Made by a program: the position numbers and the translations under genes. A stretch of DNA of 64,000 bases, from positions 67,577,484-67,641,483 of the forward strand of contig CM055274.1 of the NCBI GenBank assembly GCA_029237695.1, written 5' to 3'. Of the stretch, positions 1 through 11,065 are shown piece by piece; position 1 is the stretch's first letter; each line of letters begins with the position of its first letter. The notes below the pieces were generated by a model that ran no database searches, was not told the origin of the DNA, and saw only the letters and a program-made list of their open reading frames with translations. This DNA is from Conchocele bisecta. Lineage: Eukaryota > Mollusca > Bivalvia > Lucinida > Thyasiridae.

Positions 1-720
1 AACTTAACATTGAAAATGGCTAAGTCGATTGCGCGGAAAAAATGGGTCAAGTTAAACAAAAAGTAACATGTTGGATAGTGATATGTGGTGGGCACCCCTT
101 GATTATGAAGCTGTGAAAGTTTGGTGGTCCTAGGTGGTACAGTAACAAAGAAATGGACTCAAACACGAAAACTTAACATTGATTGTGGACGCCGCCCGCC
201 CGCCGCCCGCCCGCCGCCCGGCTTTCGCCAATCCAATAGCCTGGATTTTTTTTCAAAAAACCTGGCTAAAAACAAGAAACGAGGCCACTTTTTGTAGACT
301 AGATGGCCATGGCCTGCATGTCGCGCCTTGGGGCGAGGCATGGACACTAAAAAAAAAATAGTAGATGGAAAAACTTTAACCGGACACACGAAAACTTAAC
401 ATTGTAAACGCGAAAAGTTAACATTGACTGCGCGGAAAAAAATGGGTCAAGTTCAAAAAGGTAACATGTTGGATAGTGATATGTGGTGGGCACCCCTTGG
501 TTATGAAGCTGTGAAAGTTTGTTGGTGCTATGTGTTACAGTAACAAAGAAATGGACTGAAACACGAAAACTTAACATTGATTGTGGACGCCGCCCGCCCG
601 CCTGGCTTTCGCCAATCCAATAGCGTGGATTTTTTTTCCAAAAAAATCTGGCTATAAATGGAAAAAAAGTTGAAAAAAAAAGTTTAAAATGATTTTTTTA
701 CAAAAAAAAAAAATCTGGCT
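1..720 (+). repeat. SatA satellite array, first block
   Basis: About three diverged SatA units. Each carries the recognisable core ATGTTGGATAGTGATATG, a GGGCACCCCTTG stretch and GGTGGTCCTAGGTGGTACAG, and ends in AACTTAACATTG. Two links between units are seen: one with TGCGCGGAAAAAATGGGTC, and one with a CCG-rich run followed by CTTTCGCCAATCCAATAGC. The block decays into A-rich sequence after about 600. The same family fills 11618-14818 and 21658-29915. Short open frames in it recur from copy to copy because the units are related and are not counted as genes. Confidence 0.9.
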
Positions 721-1250
721 AAAAATGGAAAAAAAGTTTAAAAAAAAAAAAGTTGAAAAATTAACAAAAAAATAATGCTCGCTACTGGAGCCCAGAATTT
801 TCATAATAGTCCTATATGTATCTACATATCATATCTGCACAGGTCCACATATTGCCACAATATTGTCAACACAGTTTACGGAAATGTAATACCCAGGTAT
901 AATAATTTACCTGTATAAATTACCTGTAATAATTTAGCTGGACATTTAGTGGTCAAGCTGGAAATTTGCACATGCTTGCACATGCAGAAGTGTTCAACTG
1001 GAGAAGGCTATTGTTCTCTCTACAGGTAAGGTGTACAGAGCGCACGAGAAAACGGGTCTTCATGCATTAATGTTCAGTTTGTAGCATAGAAAGAAATAGA
1101 GTTTGACCTTGACCCTGGAGCCCGGAATTTTTTTTAATAAGTCCTATGTTCATCTACATATCATAGTAAAGGTATGTATAAAGTTTGATGACTGTAGCTG
1201 ATAAGGTGTTGAAGTAATGACCGTAACACGAAAACTTAACATTGAATGAT
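721..1250. other. A-rich spacer with a duplicated ~50-bp segment
   Basis: Low-complexity A-rich DNA followed by two related segments at 785-832 and 1115-1166, both beginning CTGGAGCCC and continuing into a TCTACATATCATA stretch. One GACCTTGACC motif precedes the second copy. No coding or RNA gene is visible. The segment ends in one AACTTAACATTG SatA-type terminus just before the CGC microsatellite. Confidence 0.6.
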
Positions 1251-1255
1251 GACGA

Positions 1256-1293
<38 letters not shown>

Positions 1294-1336
1294 GCCGCCG
1301 CCCGCCGCCGCCGCCGCCGCCGCCGACGACGCCGGA
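1251..1336 (+). repeat. (CGC)n microsatellite
   Basis: Nearly pure CGC/CCG trinucleotide run, with small interruptions and GACGAC at both edges. It reads as poly-Ala or poly-Arg in translation, which is an artefact of the triplet. It occupies the place that ACGG or GACGCG microsatellites occupy in the other modules, just before a hairpin. Confidence 0.95.
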
Positions 1337-1620
1337 AAAGCAAAACCTATGTCTCGCTTTCCGCTTCGCGGGCAAGACAAAAACCAAGTGCCGTCGATTA
1401 CCAGGTGGCTGACTATACATAGACTAGAAATGTGGTCTGTCGGCACACGAATGCCCCCGCTGGCAGTCAAAGAAAACGAGGCACATTTGAAAACACAGAA
1501 GGCCGGAGGATTTGTCACAGCATGAAAGCAGACCATCAGAGCAATGGGTGTGTGAAATATTAAGCAGATCCATGCAAGGAAACAGACATATTATAAGACA
1601 CTTAAGTTCATAGTAGGTAT
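1337..1620. repeat. Array-end module: hairpin plus conserved flank
   Basis: Directly after the CGC run lies a short imperfect hairpin (CTCGCTTTCCG / CGCGGGCAAGAC, about 1352-1378). A flank containing TGTCGGCACACGAATGCC and a GGCAGTCAAAGAAAACGAGG stretch follows. Close copies of this flank lie at about 1835-1880 and 5870-5925, so it is a shared module rather than unique DNA. Confidence 0.65.
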
Positions 1621-3262
1621 GCAGAGCTATCCATATACGGACGGACGTACAATCAGTAGCGAGGTTAATTGTATTATTGTGAAAGGATGTATCGTTACTA
1701 AGTAATGTGCATGTCTGTGTGCAATATGAAGATACTAGCTCTAAGCTGAAGGCTAACAGAAACTAGAAAATGTGGTCGGTCAACGCACTTAGGGCCCCTA
1801 TTTGAGAAACTCTTACAAAAACTTTCAAAACAAGAAATGTGGCCTGTCGGCACACAAATTCCCCTGGTGGCAGATTGAAGAAACTGTGACAAAGTTAATT
1901 AACCAAAGTGATAAGTACTCACAAGCACATTTATGAAGGTTGAAAGGTTAAGGTCATATTAAGGGAAGCATGGATGTGTGGAATTCGTCCCCAAGTATGA
2001 TATATTTAAATATCAAAGTAATCCACCAAGGCATATAGAAGTTATGACAGAATTGAGAAACTCCGGCTAACTTCTTAATGTGAATTAAAAGTTCAAAGTT
2101 GTGAAGGTCAAACGGTGAAGGTCATATTAAGGGCAGCATGGATGTGTGGCACTTACCCACAAGCATGAGGTATTAAAATATTGAAGTAATCTATCAAGTG
2201 TTATAGAAGTTATGACAGAATTGAGAAACTCCGGCGAACTTCTTAATCTGTGAAAAAGCTCAAAGTTGTGTATGTCAAAAGGTCAAGGTCATATTAAAAG
2301 GCAGCAATGATGTGTGGTATTTGTATGCTGTGTTGAAATATTTAAGCAATCCTTCAAGGGACATGGAAGTTATGACATATTTTGGTAATCGTATTAATGT
2401 GGAAGGATGTATCATTACTATATATGCATGTGTGCAATATGAAGATATTTGCTGAAGGCAAACAGAAAGCATAGGTGATTTGAGAGTTCAAAGTTGTGAA
2501 GGTCAAACGGTCAAGGTCATATTAAGGGCAGCATGGATGTGTGGCACTTACCCACAAGCATGAGGTATTAAAATATTGAAGTAATATATATATAGGTGAT
2601 TTGAGAAACTGTTACAAAAACTTTCAAATAAATAAACAGACAGACGGACGGACGGATGTACGATCAGTAGCGAGGGTAATTGTATTAATGTGGAAGGACC
2701 TATCGTTAGTAAGTAATGCATGCGTGCAATATAAAGATATTAGCTGAAGGCAACCAGAAATTATAGGTGATTTGAGAAACTCTTACAAAAACTTTCAAAC
2801 AATAAACGGACGGACAGGGCAAAACCCCAACGGCACCGCCGAGAATCGTCGGGGCCCTAATTATAGGTGATTTGAGAAACTTACAAAAACTTTCAATAAA
2901 TAAACAGACAGATGGACGGATGTAAGATTAGCAGCGAAGGTAATTGTATTAATGTGGAAGGATGTATCGTTACTAAGTAATGCATGTGTGCAATATGAAG
3001 ATATCTGCTGAAGGCAAACAGAAATTATAGGTGATTTGAGACTCTTACAAAAACTTTCAAATAAATAAACAGACAGACGTACAATTAGTAGCGAGGGTAA
3101 TTGTATTAATATGGAAGGATGTATTGTTACTAAGTAATACATGTGTGCTGAAGGCAAACAGAAATTAATGGTGATTTGAGAAACTCTTACAAAAATTTCA
3201 AAAAATAAACGGATTGACAGACGGACAGACAGGGCGAAACCTATAGGGCACCGGTGGCCCCT
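1621..3262 (+). repeat. Tandem array P1 (two interleaved unit types)
   Basis: One unit type carries AAGGTCATATTAAGGGCAGC and CAAGCATGAGGTATTAAAAT (copies around 1930, 2120, 2270 and 2510). The other carries GGAAGGATGTATCGTTACTA, TATGAAGATATTAGCTGAAG and GATTTGAGAAACTCTTACAA (copies around 1690, 2400, 2690, 2950 and 3110). ACGG-type microsatellite bits (AGACGGACGGACGG) sit between units, and GGGGCCCTAAT punctuates some ends. Several units are truncated, so the array is old and rearranged. No coding potential is supported. Confidence 0.8.
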
Positions 3263-3700
3263 AATAAGATATGTAAATGTCACCATTTACACCTTTTTGT
3301 CACTGTAAATATCACAAAGATGAGATAATTAAAGGTACATGCCCACTAAGTAGGCACAAAATGTTCTTTATACATGTATGAATTAAATAAGTGTATAATT
3401 GTGCCACTATTCCACCAGTTCTAAAAATTATGAGTGCTGCTATACAGATATAGCAATTTAGTAATATATATTTTACTGATAGTGATTCGCGGTGGTATCA
3501 GGCTATTTCCATATGCAAATGAGGCATGATATTTTTCAATTATTTATACTACCTAATTAAATGCGTAACCTCAAAAAATAATATTTTCGACAGATTATAA
3601 AGTATGATCAATGCACATCAAACAAAAGCTGTAGGAAAACAGCATAGCTCGACTACGAGGGTTGTCGATGTACACATAGCTTGACAAAGAAGGTGGCCGC
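3263..3700. other. AT-rich spacer, nothing recognised
   Basis: AT-rich single-copy-looking DNA between array P1 and array P2. No open frame of note, no RNA gene and no terminal inverted repeats were found. A short GC-richer stretch (GGTGGCCGCGGCC, about 3691) marks the approach to the next array. Confidence 0.5.
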
Positions 3701-4252
3701 GGCCCGCATAAAAACCTTAACCAAGGTCGACTAAAAACCTTAAGCAAGGGAAATTAACTAAGTAATTCAAGGTTAAATGTAGGTCAATGTCAAATATAGG
3801 TCAGGGGTTATTGATGTACATCACTAGGAGATGAAGTTTTCCAAGTATGGTTGCTGTAGGCCCAGGAGTATTCCATATACAAGCTTGACTAAAAACCTTA
3901 ATCAAGGGGAAATAACCTAAGTAATCCAAGGGTAAAAGTAGGTAAAGGTCAAATATAGGTCAGGGATTATTGATGTACATCAACAGGAGATGAAGTTGTC
4001 CAAGTATGGTTGCTGTAGGCCCAGGAGTATTCCATATACAAGCTTGACTATAAACCTTAACCAAGTTTGAGTACAAACCTTAACCAAGGGGAAGTAACTA
4101 AGTAATTCAAGGTTAAATGTAGGTCAAGGTAAAATATAGGTCAGGGGTTATTGATGTACATCCCTATGAGAAAAAGTTATCCGAGTATGGTGTCTGTATG
4201 CACAATAGTATTCCATCTACAAGCTTGACTAAAAGCCTTAACCAAGGTTGAC
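3701..4252 (+). repeat. Tandem array P2, three copies
   Basis: Units of roughly 180-190 bp. Each carries ACCTTAACCAAGGGGAA, AAATATAGGTCAGGGGTTAT, TTGATGTACATC, GTCCAAGTATGG and GTATTCCATATACAAGCTTG. Copies start near 3712, 3891 and 4046. Further single copies lie at 7834-9018 (split by a MITE) and 10871-11000. Copies two and three are closer to each other than to the first. Confidence 0.85.
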
Positions 4253-5535
4253 CTTAACCAAGGTTGACTAACAAGAATTCCGCCACGGACGCGGTGTCGC
4301 GCCTGCCGAGGCATTTGACCGTGAACATTACAAGTAAATAAATGACCTTCAGAATTTGGATGTGGGGGTGTGTGTAATGAAGCACCATCCCTAGACAAAC
4401 ATTGATGTGAAATATTATCAAAGTGAGGCAAGGGGTTAAAGAGATATTGTGAAAAAACAATAACTTTAACGCATTTCTATTACAAAATCGGTGAACATTA
4501 CAAGTAAATAAATGACCTTGACCTTCAGAATTTGGATGTGGGGGTGTGCGTAATGAAGCATCATCCCTAGACGGACATTGATGTGAAATATTATCAAAGT
4601 TTGGCAAGGAGTTAAAGAGATATTGTGAAAAAAACAATAACTTTAACGCATTCCTGTTACAAAACCGGTGAACATTACAAGTAAATAAATGACCTTGAGA
4701 ATTTGGATGTCGGGGTGTGTGTAATGAAACATCATCCCTAGACAAACATTGATGTGAAATATGATCAAAGTGTGGCAAGGGGTTAAAGAGACATTGTGAT
4801 TGTGAAAAAACAATAACTTTAACGCATTTCTGTTACAAAACCGGTGAACATTACAAGAATTCCGCCAAGGAAGCGGTGTCGCGCCTGCCGAGGCATTTGA
4901 CCGTGAACATTACAAGTAAATAAATGACCTTGACCTTGAGAATTTGGATGTGGGGGTGTGCGTAATGAAGCATCATCCCTAGACAAACATTGATGTGAAA
5001 TATTATCAAAGTCTGGCAAGGGGTTAAAGAGATATTGTGAAAAAACAATAACTTTGTCGCATTCCTGTTACAAAACCGGTGAACATTACAAGTAAATAAA
5101 TGACATTGACCTTCAGAATTTGGATGTGGGGGTGTGCATAATGAAGCATCATCCCTAGACAAACATTGATGTGAAATATTATCAAAGTCTGGCAAGGGGT
5201 TAAAGAGATATTGTGAAAAAAAAATAAGTCTAACGCATTTCTGTTACAAAACCCTTGACCTTCAAAATTTGGATGTGCGGGTGTGCGTAATGAAGCATCA
5301 TCCCATGACAAATATTGATGTGAGATATTATCAAAGTGTGCGAAGGGGTTAAAGAGATATTGTGAAAAAACAATAACTTTAACGCATTTCTGTTACAAAA
5401 CCGGTGAACATAAAAAGTAAATATATGACCTTGACCTTGAGAATTTGGATGTGGGGGTGTGCGTAAGGAAGCATCATCCCATGACAAACACTGATATGAG
5501 ATATTGTGAAGAAACAATAACTTTAACGCATTTGC
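4253..5535 (+). repeat. Tandem array P3, about seven copies
   Basis: Units of about 190 bp with TGACCTTGACCTTCAGAATT, TGGATGTGGGGGTGTGCG, AATGAAGCATCATCCCTAG, ATTGATGTGAAATATTATC, GGCAAGGGGTTAAAGAGAT and ACAATAACTTTAACGCATT. Copy starts are near 4340, 4515, 4690, 4925, 5105, 5250 and 5435. Two units begin instead with AATTCCGCCA(C/A)GGA and GGTGTCGCGCCTGCCGAGGC. The minus-strand frames all spell variants of one peptide (for example NISLTPC and RDDASLRTPPHPNS); this reflects unit similarity, not a gene. Confidence 0.9.
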
Positions 5536-5875
5536 CTTACAAAACAAGAAATGCGTCTGTCGAACGCGGATGCCACCTGCAGCATATTTGAGAAACTGTG
5601 ACAAATTGGTTAACCAAAAAGTGTGACGGACGGACAGACGAACGGACGGACAGACAGACGGACGGTCCAAACACTATATGCCACCCGTTTCTTCGAAACC
5701 CGGTGGCATAAAAACCGGACGGCGGCGTCGACGCGGACGACGCGGACGACGCGGTCGACGCGGACGACGCGGACGACGCGGACGACGCGGGACGACGACG
5801 GAAAAAGCACCGACTATAGTCGCGCCTCTGCTAAAGCAGGCGCGACAAAAACCTTAACCAAGGGGAACTAGAAAT
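5536..5875 (+). repeat. Array-end module: ACGG run, GACGCG minisatellite, hairpin
   Basis: In order: a conserved lead (ATGCGTCTGTCGAACGCGG), an ACGG/ACAG tetranucleotide run (about 5622-5668), a TATGCCACCCGTTTCTTCG segment, a GACGCG minisatellite (about 5720-5795), and a perfect 8-bp-stem hairpin TCGCGCCT/AGGCGCGA at 5820-5827 and 5838-5845. The same lead recurs at 9553-9612, and the same microsatellite-plus-hairpin ending at 10676-10870; the hairpin ending also closes the macro-array at 30108-30133. This matches the known order of bivalve pearl elements (core repeats, ACGG microsatellite, 3' palindrome). Confidence 0.8.
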
Positions 5876-7101
5876 GTGGCCTGTCGGCACACGAATACCC
5901 CCACTGGCAGCCAAAGAAAACGAGGCATTTTTGATTATAAGCCATTTAGCCGAGCGTTAAGGTTTCAAACGCATCAAGTCTGTGACCTTGACCCTGGGCA
6001 TAGTGTGATAATCCATGCATCGGTGTAGAAGATATAGAGCGGAAGGGAATTTCAATAGGTTTGACCTTGACCTTCAACTGTGACCCTTGACCTTGGACGT
6101 TGGTGCGTGGTTATTGATCGTGACACACCTTCTCATCCTGACAAAAATTTGTGCCAAGGCATTTGATAATCCATGCATCGGTGTATGAAGATATAGAGCG
6201 GAAGGGTATTTCAATAGGTTTGACCTTTGACCTTCACTGTGACCTTGACCTTGGGACGTAGGTGCGTGGTTATTGATCGTGACACACCTTTCATCCTGAG
6301 AAACATTTGTGCAAGGCATTGATAATCCATGCATCGGTGTAGAAGTTATAGAGCGGGAAGGGAATTTCAATAGGTTTGACTTTTGACCTTCAACTGTGAC
6401 CTTGACCTTGGACGTAGGGCGTGGTTATTGATTGCGACACACCTTCTCATCATGAGAAACTTTGTGCAAGCCATTTGATAATTCCATGCATCGTGTAGAA
6501 GATATAGGAGCGGAGGGAATTTCAATAGGTTTTGACCATTGACCTTCAAAACTGTGACCTTGGAACGTAGGTGTGTGGTTAGCAATTTGATAATCCATGC
6601 ATCGGTGTGAGATATAGAGCGGAAGGGAATTTCAATAGGTTTGACCTTTGACCTTCAACTGTGACCTTGACCTTGGACGTAGGTGCGTGGTTATTGATCG
6701 TGACACACCTTCTCATCATGAGAAACATTTGCGCCAAGCCATTTGATAATCCATGCATCGGTGTAGAAGATATAGAGCGGAAGGGAATTTCAATAGGTTT
6801 GACCTTTGACCTTCAACAGTGACCTTGACCTTGGACGTAGGTGCGTGGTTATTGATCGCGACACACCTTCTCATCATGAGAAACATTTGTGCTAAGCCAT
6901 TTGATAATCCATGCTTCGGTGTAGAAGATATAGAGCGGAATGGAATTTCAATAGGTTTGACCTTTGACCTTCAACTGTGACCTTGACCTTGGACGTAGGT
7001 GCGTGGTTATTGATCGCGACACACCTTCTCATCATGAGAAATATTTGTGCCAAGCCATTTGATAATCAATGCATCGGTGTAGAAGATATAGAGTGGAATG
7101 G
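5876..7101 (+). repeat. Tandem array P4, ~157-bp units
   Basis: After a short flank shared with 1337-1620, units of about 157 bp begin near 5990. Each has GATAATCCATGCATCGGTG, GAAGATATAGAGCGGAA, TTTCAATAGGTTTGACC, TTGACCTTGGACGTAGG, GCGTGGTTATTGATCG and ACACACCTTCTCATCATGAG. Unit starts are near 6165, 6320, 6475, 6588, 6745, 6903 and 7060. The array is interrupted by a SINE-like insertion at 7102 and resumes at 7575. Confidence 0.9.
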
Positions 7102-7574
7102 AGTGAGTGAGTGAGTGAATAGGGTTTAACGTCCGCTTTTCTGACATAGAGGTACAAGCCTCAGGGAGTCTACACGCAGACGGGTCAACAGGGTCGTGTC
7201 CCGTATCCACCTGTCCGAGGGGGGTAAATCCCAACTTCAGAACTCAATATTTACAATCAAAATATATATTCAGTCCTGAAATTAGAACAACCTGATCTGG
7301 TGCCAGGCCCTCGCCACACCAGCATCATTTATCCCATCCCCTAAAAGTAATAGGATTAGCGCTAATCTTACTTTTATATATGGGGCATAGCCTGACTCAA
7401 CTCTCACATACAAGAAAGCCAAAAATGTACATGAGGGCCAAATCCGGTATAGTGGGTTCCGGAAAGTATGAACCCAATCGTTAAGCCAGTTTAGTCGCCT
7501 TTTACGACAAGTAATGGCTACTGCAGCACTATTCTCAGGATCAGTTGATCCCGCCCCGGTGCCTGCACGGGGCC
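7102..7574 (+). mobile_element. SINE-like insertion in array P4
   Basis: About 473 bp unlike its surroundings, starting AGTGAGTGAGTGAATAGGG and ending in CGGTGCCTGCACGGGGCC. It also contains TTAGTCGCCTTTTACGACAA, a segment I recall as common in interspersed mollusc repeats. The P4 unit is interrupted exactly here: an 11-bp direct repeat GAG(T/C)GGAATGG lies at 7091-7101 and 7575-7585, one mismatch apart, as expected for a target-site duplication. No reverse transcriptase or transposase is encoded, so it is non-autonomous. An internal RNA polymerase III promoter was not established. Confidence 0.7.
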
Positions 7575-7833
7575 GAGCGGAATGGAATTTCGATAGGTTT
7601 GACCTTTGACCTTCAACTGTGACCTTGACCTTGGACGTAGGCGCGTGGTTATTGATCGCGACACACCTTCTCATCATGACAGACATTTGTGCCAAGCCAT
7701 TTGATAATCCATGCATTGGTGTAGAAGATATAGAGCGGAAGGGAATTTCCAACAGACCGACCGACCGACCGACCGACAGACCGACAAGCTGACTCCTATA
7801 TACCCCCAACACAAACTTTGTTTGTGGGGGTAT
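7575..7833 (+). repeat. Array P4 end: last unit, GACC microsatellite, hairpin
   Basis: One further P4 unit, then a GACC tetranucleotide run (about 7755-7778), then a hairpin at about 7797-7831 built from TATACCCCCA and TGGGGGTATA around CAAAC-TTT-GTTTG. The order repeat, microsatellite, hairpin is the same as at 5536-5875, but with different microsatellite and hairpin sequences. Confidence 0.85.
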
Positions 7834-9018
7834 AATTAAGTAAGTAATTCAAGAGGAATGTAGGTCAATGTCAAATATAGATCAGGGGTTATTGATGTAC
7901 AGGCTACGCTCGTTTACTCAAAGTCGCTTACGTCGAAATCACCGGTTATGTTGAATTACTAGCACGTTCCCGTTTAAAATCCTATTATTTTCCATATAAC
8001 TAAGTTCGGTTAAGTCAAATTTCGATAACTCAAATTTTCCGTTTATTCGAAGGTATATTTAGGTCCCGAAAATGTAAATCTACTGTATTTCACACTCGTT
8101 AAGTCGAAATGTCAATTTGCGGAGGTAAGTAGAAGTTTGTCACCTGCAGTTTACCTGATCAAAGTCGGGTATTCAGACCGTAGTTAAAGGTGTTTGCGTT
8201 GACACTGATTAAACGGGACTCCCGAAATGACCGTCGGTGATCATTAAGTGGTTTTTTACGTGAAGTGGACGTCGCAGATGGGGATCGATTGTGATATTAT
8301 TCTAACTGTATTTACTGTGTACATTTATGTGACGTTTTGTGTTTAATTTAAAACTGTAATTACATACAGTGCAACAATCGAAACTGGTGTGGATTCAGAT
8401 TATACAGTATAGGGACGAAACATTGAATGGGCGAGTTTTATGTTCTAAACATTAGTTTGTACAATCAAGTCTGGTCAGAAATAATCATTTATAATAGTGT
8501 TACAAATCAGTATTTCTTGTTGTTTTGTGTTGTTTCCGTGTATAATTTATTAAAATAATTCATAAAATATTATGTTCTTGTTGTTATTTATTTCATTGGT
8601 GAACTGAATATGTACATATCGCTACATGCGCATGTCACATGTGCCACATCCGGGTTATCTATTAATTACACACAGACATGCATATGTGTATTTGTAAACA
8701 AACCGAAAGTGTTTAAATATGTCTTAGAAACAGCATTTAACATGTATCCATGTACATTTAATTGCTAAAATAAATCATATTTACTACTCAAGGCTACATC
8801 AGCAAATAATCATTTGGTTCTAACTGTCAATACAATAGTTTGTTGTCCGACAGGTTGTGTACTACGGATACGTCAAACTACGGTTAACTCGAAGTATTTT
8901 TTTTATCTCCCTTCGAATTCGAGTAAGTGAGTGTGGCCTGTACATCCCTATGAGAAAAGGTTGCCCAAGTATGGTGTCTGTATGCACAATAGTATTCCAT
9001 CTACAAGCTTGACTAACA
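7834..9018 (+). repeat. Single P2 unit split by a MITE
   Basis: A P2 unit runs from 7834 to 7899, is broken by the element at 7900-8940, and continues from 8941 to 9018. The intact version at about 4150-4245 shows the uninterrupted order TTGATGTACATCCC, so the break lies in GTA|CATC. Confidence 0.85.
7900..8940. mobile_element. Tigger/pogo-like MITE with TA target duplication
   Basis: A 1041-bp AT-rich element with terminal inverted repeats: left CAGGCTACGCTCGTTTACTC, right (reverse complement) CAGGCCACACTCACTTACTC. It is flanked by TA on both sides (7898-7899 and 8941-8942), the target duplication of the Tc1-mariner-pogo superfamily. Inner sequences such as ACTCGAA and GTTAAGTCGAAA are degenerate relatives of the ends. 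No transposase reading frame remains. The pogo/Tigger assignment rests on the end sequence style and TA duplication only. Confidence 0.75.
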
Positions 9019-9552
9019 AGAATTCCGCCACGGAAGCGGTATCGCGCCTGCCGAGGCATTTGACCGTGAACATTAAAAGTAAATAAATGACCTTGACCTT
9101 CAGAATTTGGATGTGGGGGTGTGCGTAATGAAGCATCATCCCTAGACAAAGATTGACGTGAAATATTATCAAAAATTGGCAAGGGGTTTTGTTAAAGAGA
9201 TTATTGAGAAAAAAACAATAACTTTTAACGCATTTCTGTTACAGAACATTAAAAGTAAATAAATGACCTTGACCTTGAGAATTTGGATTTGGGGGTGTGC
9301 GTAATGAAAGCATCATCCTAGAAAACATTTAATGTGAAAATATTATCAAAAAAAGTCTGGCCAAGGGGTTAAAGAGATATTGTGAAAAAACAATAACTTT
9401 AACGCATTTCTGTTACAGAACATTAAAAGTAAATAAATGACCTTGACCTTGAGAATTTGGATGTGGGGGTGTGTGTAATGAAGCATCATCCCTAGACAAA
9501 CATTGATGTGAAATATTATCAAAGTCTGGCAAGGGGTTAAAGAGATATTGTA
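9019..9552 (+). repeat. Tandem array P3, second block
   Basis: Three P3 units with the same GGATGTGGGGGTGTGCG and ATTGATGTGAAATATTATC landmarks, again preceded by a P2 unit and the AATTCCGCCACGGAAGCGG variant start. The P2-then-P3 order at 3701-5535 is thus repeated here, suggesting block duplication. Confidence 0.85.
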
Positions 9553-10675
9553 AAACAAGAACTGCGTCTGTCGAACGCGGATGCCACCTGCAGCATATTT
9601 GAGAAACTGTGACAAAGTGGTTAAGTCATTTAAGTAACCTGGTGAAGGTGAAAAGGCGAAAGACATATAAATTATGAAAAGGCAGGTGTGGCACACATAC
9701 CAATGAATGAAGTGTTGAAGTATTGAAGCGATTAAGCAACTTATGTAGATGATATGGCCAGTTTGAGAAACTGTGACGAACTGGTTACCAAAATTGTTAA
9801 GTCATTTAAGTAACCTGGTGAAGGTGAAAAGGCGAAGGTCATATGAATTATGAAATAAAAAGGCAGGTGTGGCACACATACCAATGAATGAAGTGTTGAA
9901 GTATTGAAGCGATTAAGCAACTTATGTAGATGATATGGCCAGTTTGAGAAACTGTGACGAACTGGTTAACCAAAATTGTTAAGTCATTTAAGTAACCTGG
10001 TGAAGGTGAAAAGGCGAAGGTCATATAAATTATGAAAAGGCAGGTGTGGCACACATACCAATGAATGAATTGTTGAAGTATTGAAGCGATTAAGCAACTT
10101 ATGTAGATGATATGGCCATTTTGAGAAACTGTGACGAACTGGTTAACCAAAATTGTTAAGTCATTTAAGTAACCTGGTGAAGGTGAAAAGGCGAAGGTCA
10201 TATAATTGATGTGAAGGCTTGAAGCGATTGCACACATTTACAATGAATGGTTAAAATTAAGTGTTGAAGTTATTTGAAGCGATTAAGCACTTATGTAGAT
10301 TTGATCATGCCAGTTTGAGAAACTGTGACGAACTGGTTAACCAAAATTGTTAAGCCATTTAAGTAACCTGGTGAAGGTGAAAAGACGAAGGTCATATAAA
10401 TTATGAAAAGGCAGGTGTGACACACATACCAATGAATGAAGTGTTGAAGTATTGAAGCGATTAAGCAACTTATGTAGATGAAATATAGGCCAATGAGAAA
10501 ACTGTGACGAACTGGTTAACCAAAATTGTTAAGTCATTTAAGTAACCTGGTGAAGGTGAAGAAAAGGCGAAGGTCAATATAAATTATGAAAAGGCAGGTG
10601 TGGCACACATACCAATGAATGAAGTGTTGAAGTATTGAAGCGATTAAGCAACTTATGTAGATGCTATGGCCAGTT
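9553..10675 (+). repeat. Tandem array P5, six ~177-182-bp units
   Basis: It opens with the same lead as 5536 (CTGCGTCTGTCGAACGCGG). Units then carry TAACCTGGTGAAGGTGAAAA, GGCGAAGGTCATATAAATT, GGCACACATACCAATGAATG, TTGAAGCGATTAAGCAACT and GAAACTGTGACGAACTGGTT. The TAACCTGG landmark falls at 9635, 9811, 9993, 10170, 10374 and 10543. The fifth interval is longer and scrambled. No coding content. Confidence 0.9.
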
Positions 10676-10870
10676 TGACGGACGGACGGACAGACGGACG
10701 GTCCAAACACTATATGCCACCCGTTTCTTTGAAACCTGGTGGAATAAAAACAATAACTTTAACGCATTTGCCTTACAAAAAAACGGATAACGCGGACGAC
10801 GCAGACGACGATGACGGAAAAAGTGCCAACTATAGTCGCGCCTCTGCTAAAGTAGGCGTGACAAAATCCT
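10676..10870 (+). repeat. Array-end module after P5
   Basis: ACGG run (about 10676-10702), TATGCCACCCGTTTCTTTG, a GACGAC stretch, then the hairpin TCGCGCCT/AGGCGTGA at 10836-10843 and 10854-10861. One base of the right arm differs from the copies at 5838 and 30126, leaving a G-T pair. Confidence 0.8.
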
Positions 10871-11065
10871 TAACCAAGGTCAAATATAGGTCAGCGATTG
10901 TTGATGTACATCACTAGGAGATGAAGTTGTCCAAGTATGGTGGGTGTAGGGTCAGGAGTATTCCATATACAAGCTTGACTAAAAACCTTAACCAAGGTGA
11001 CGGTGACGCCGACGCCGGGGTGACTACATAAGCTCTCACTATTCTTCGAATAGTCGAGCTAAAAA
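10871..11065 (+). repeat. P2 unit with a different terminal hairpin
   Basis: One P2 unit (AAATATAGGTCAGCGATTG, then GTATTCCATATACAAGCTTG) passes into GACGCCGACGCCGGGGTG. It ends in a hairpin at 11031-11060 in which AGCTC pairs with GAGCT and CTATTC with GAATAG around TTC. A related hairpin ends the array inside the LTR retrotransposon at 43359-43387. Confidence 0.75.

Noticed and set aside
1150..1536. 128-codon frame with poly-Ala/Arg tract
   Set aside because: Driven by the CGC microsatellite; nothing conserved on either side.
4177..5670. Series of minus-strand frames with a shared peptide (NISLTPC, RDDASLRTPPHPNS)
   Set aside because: They are the same P3 repeat unit read in successive phases. 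Starts and stops shift with unit indels, and there is no domain or codon constraint.
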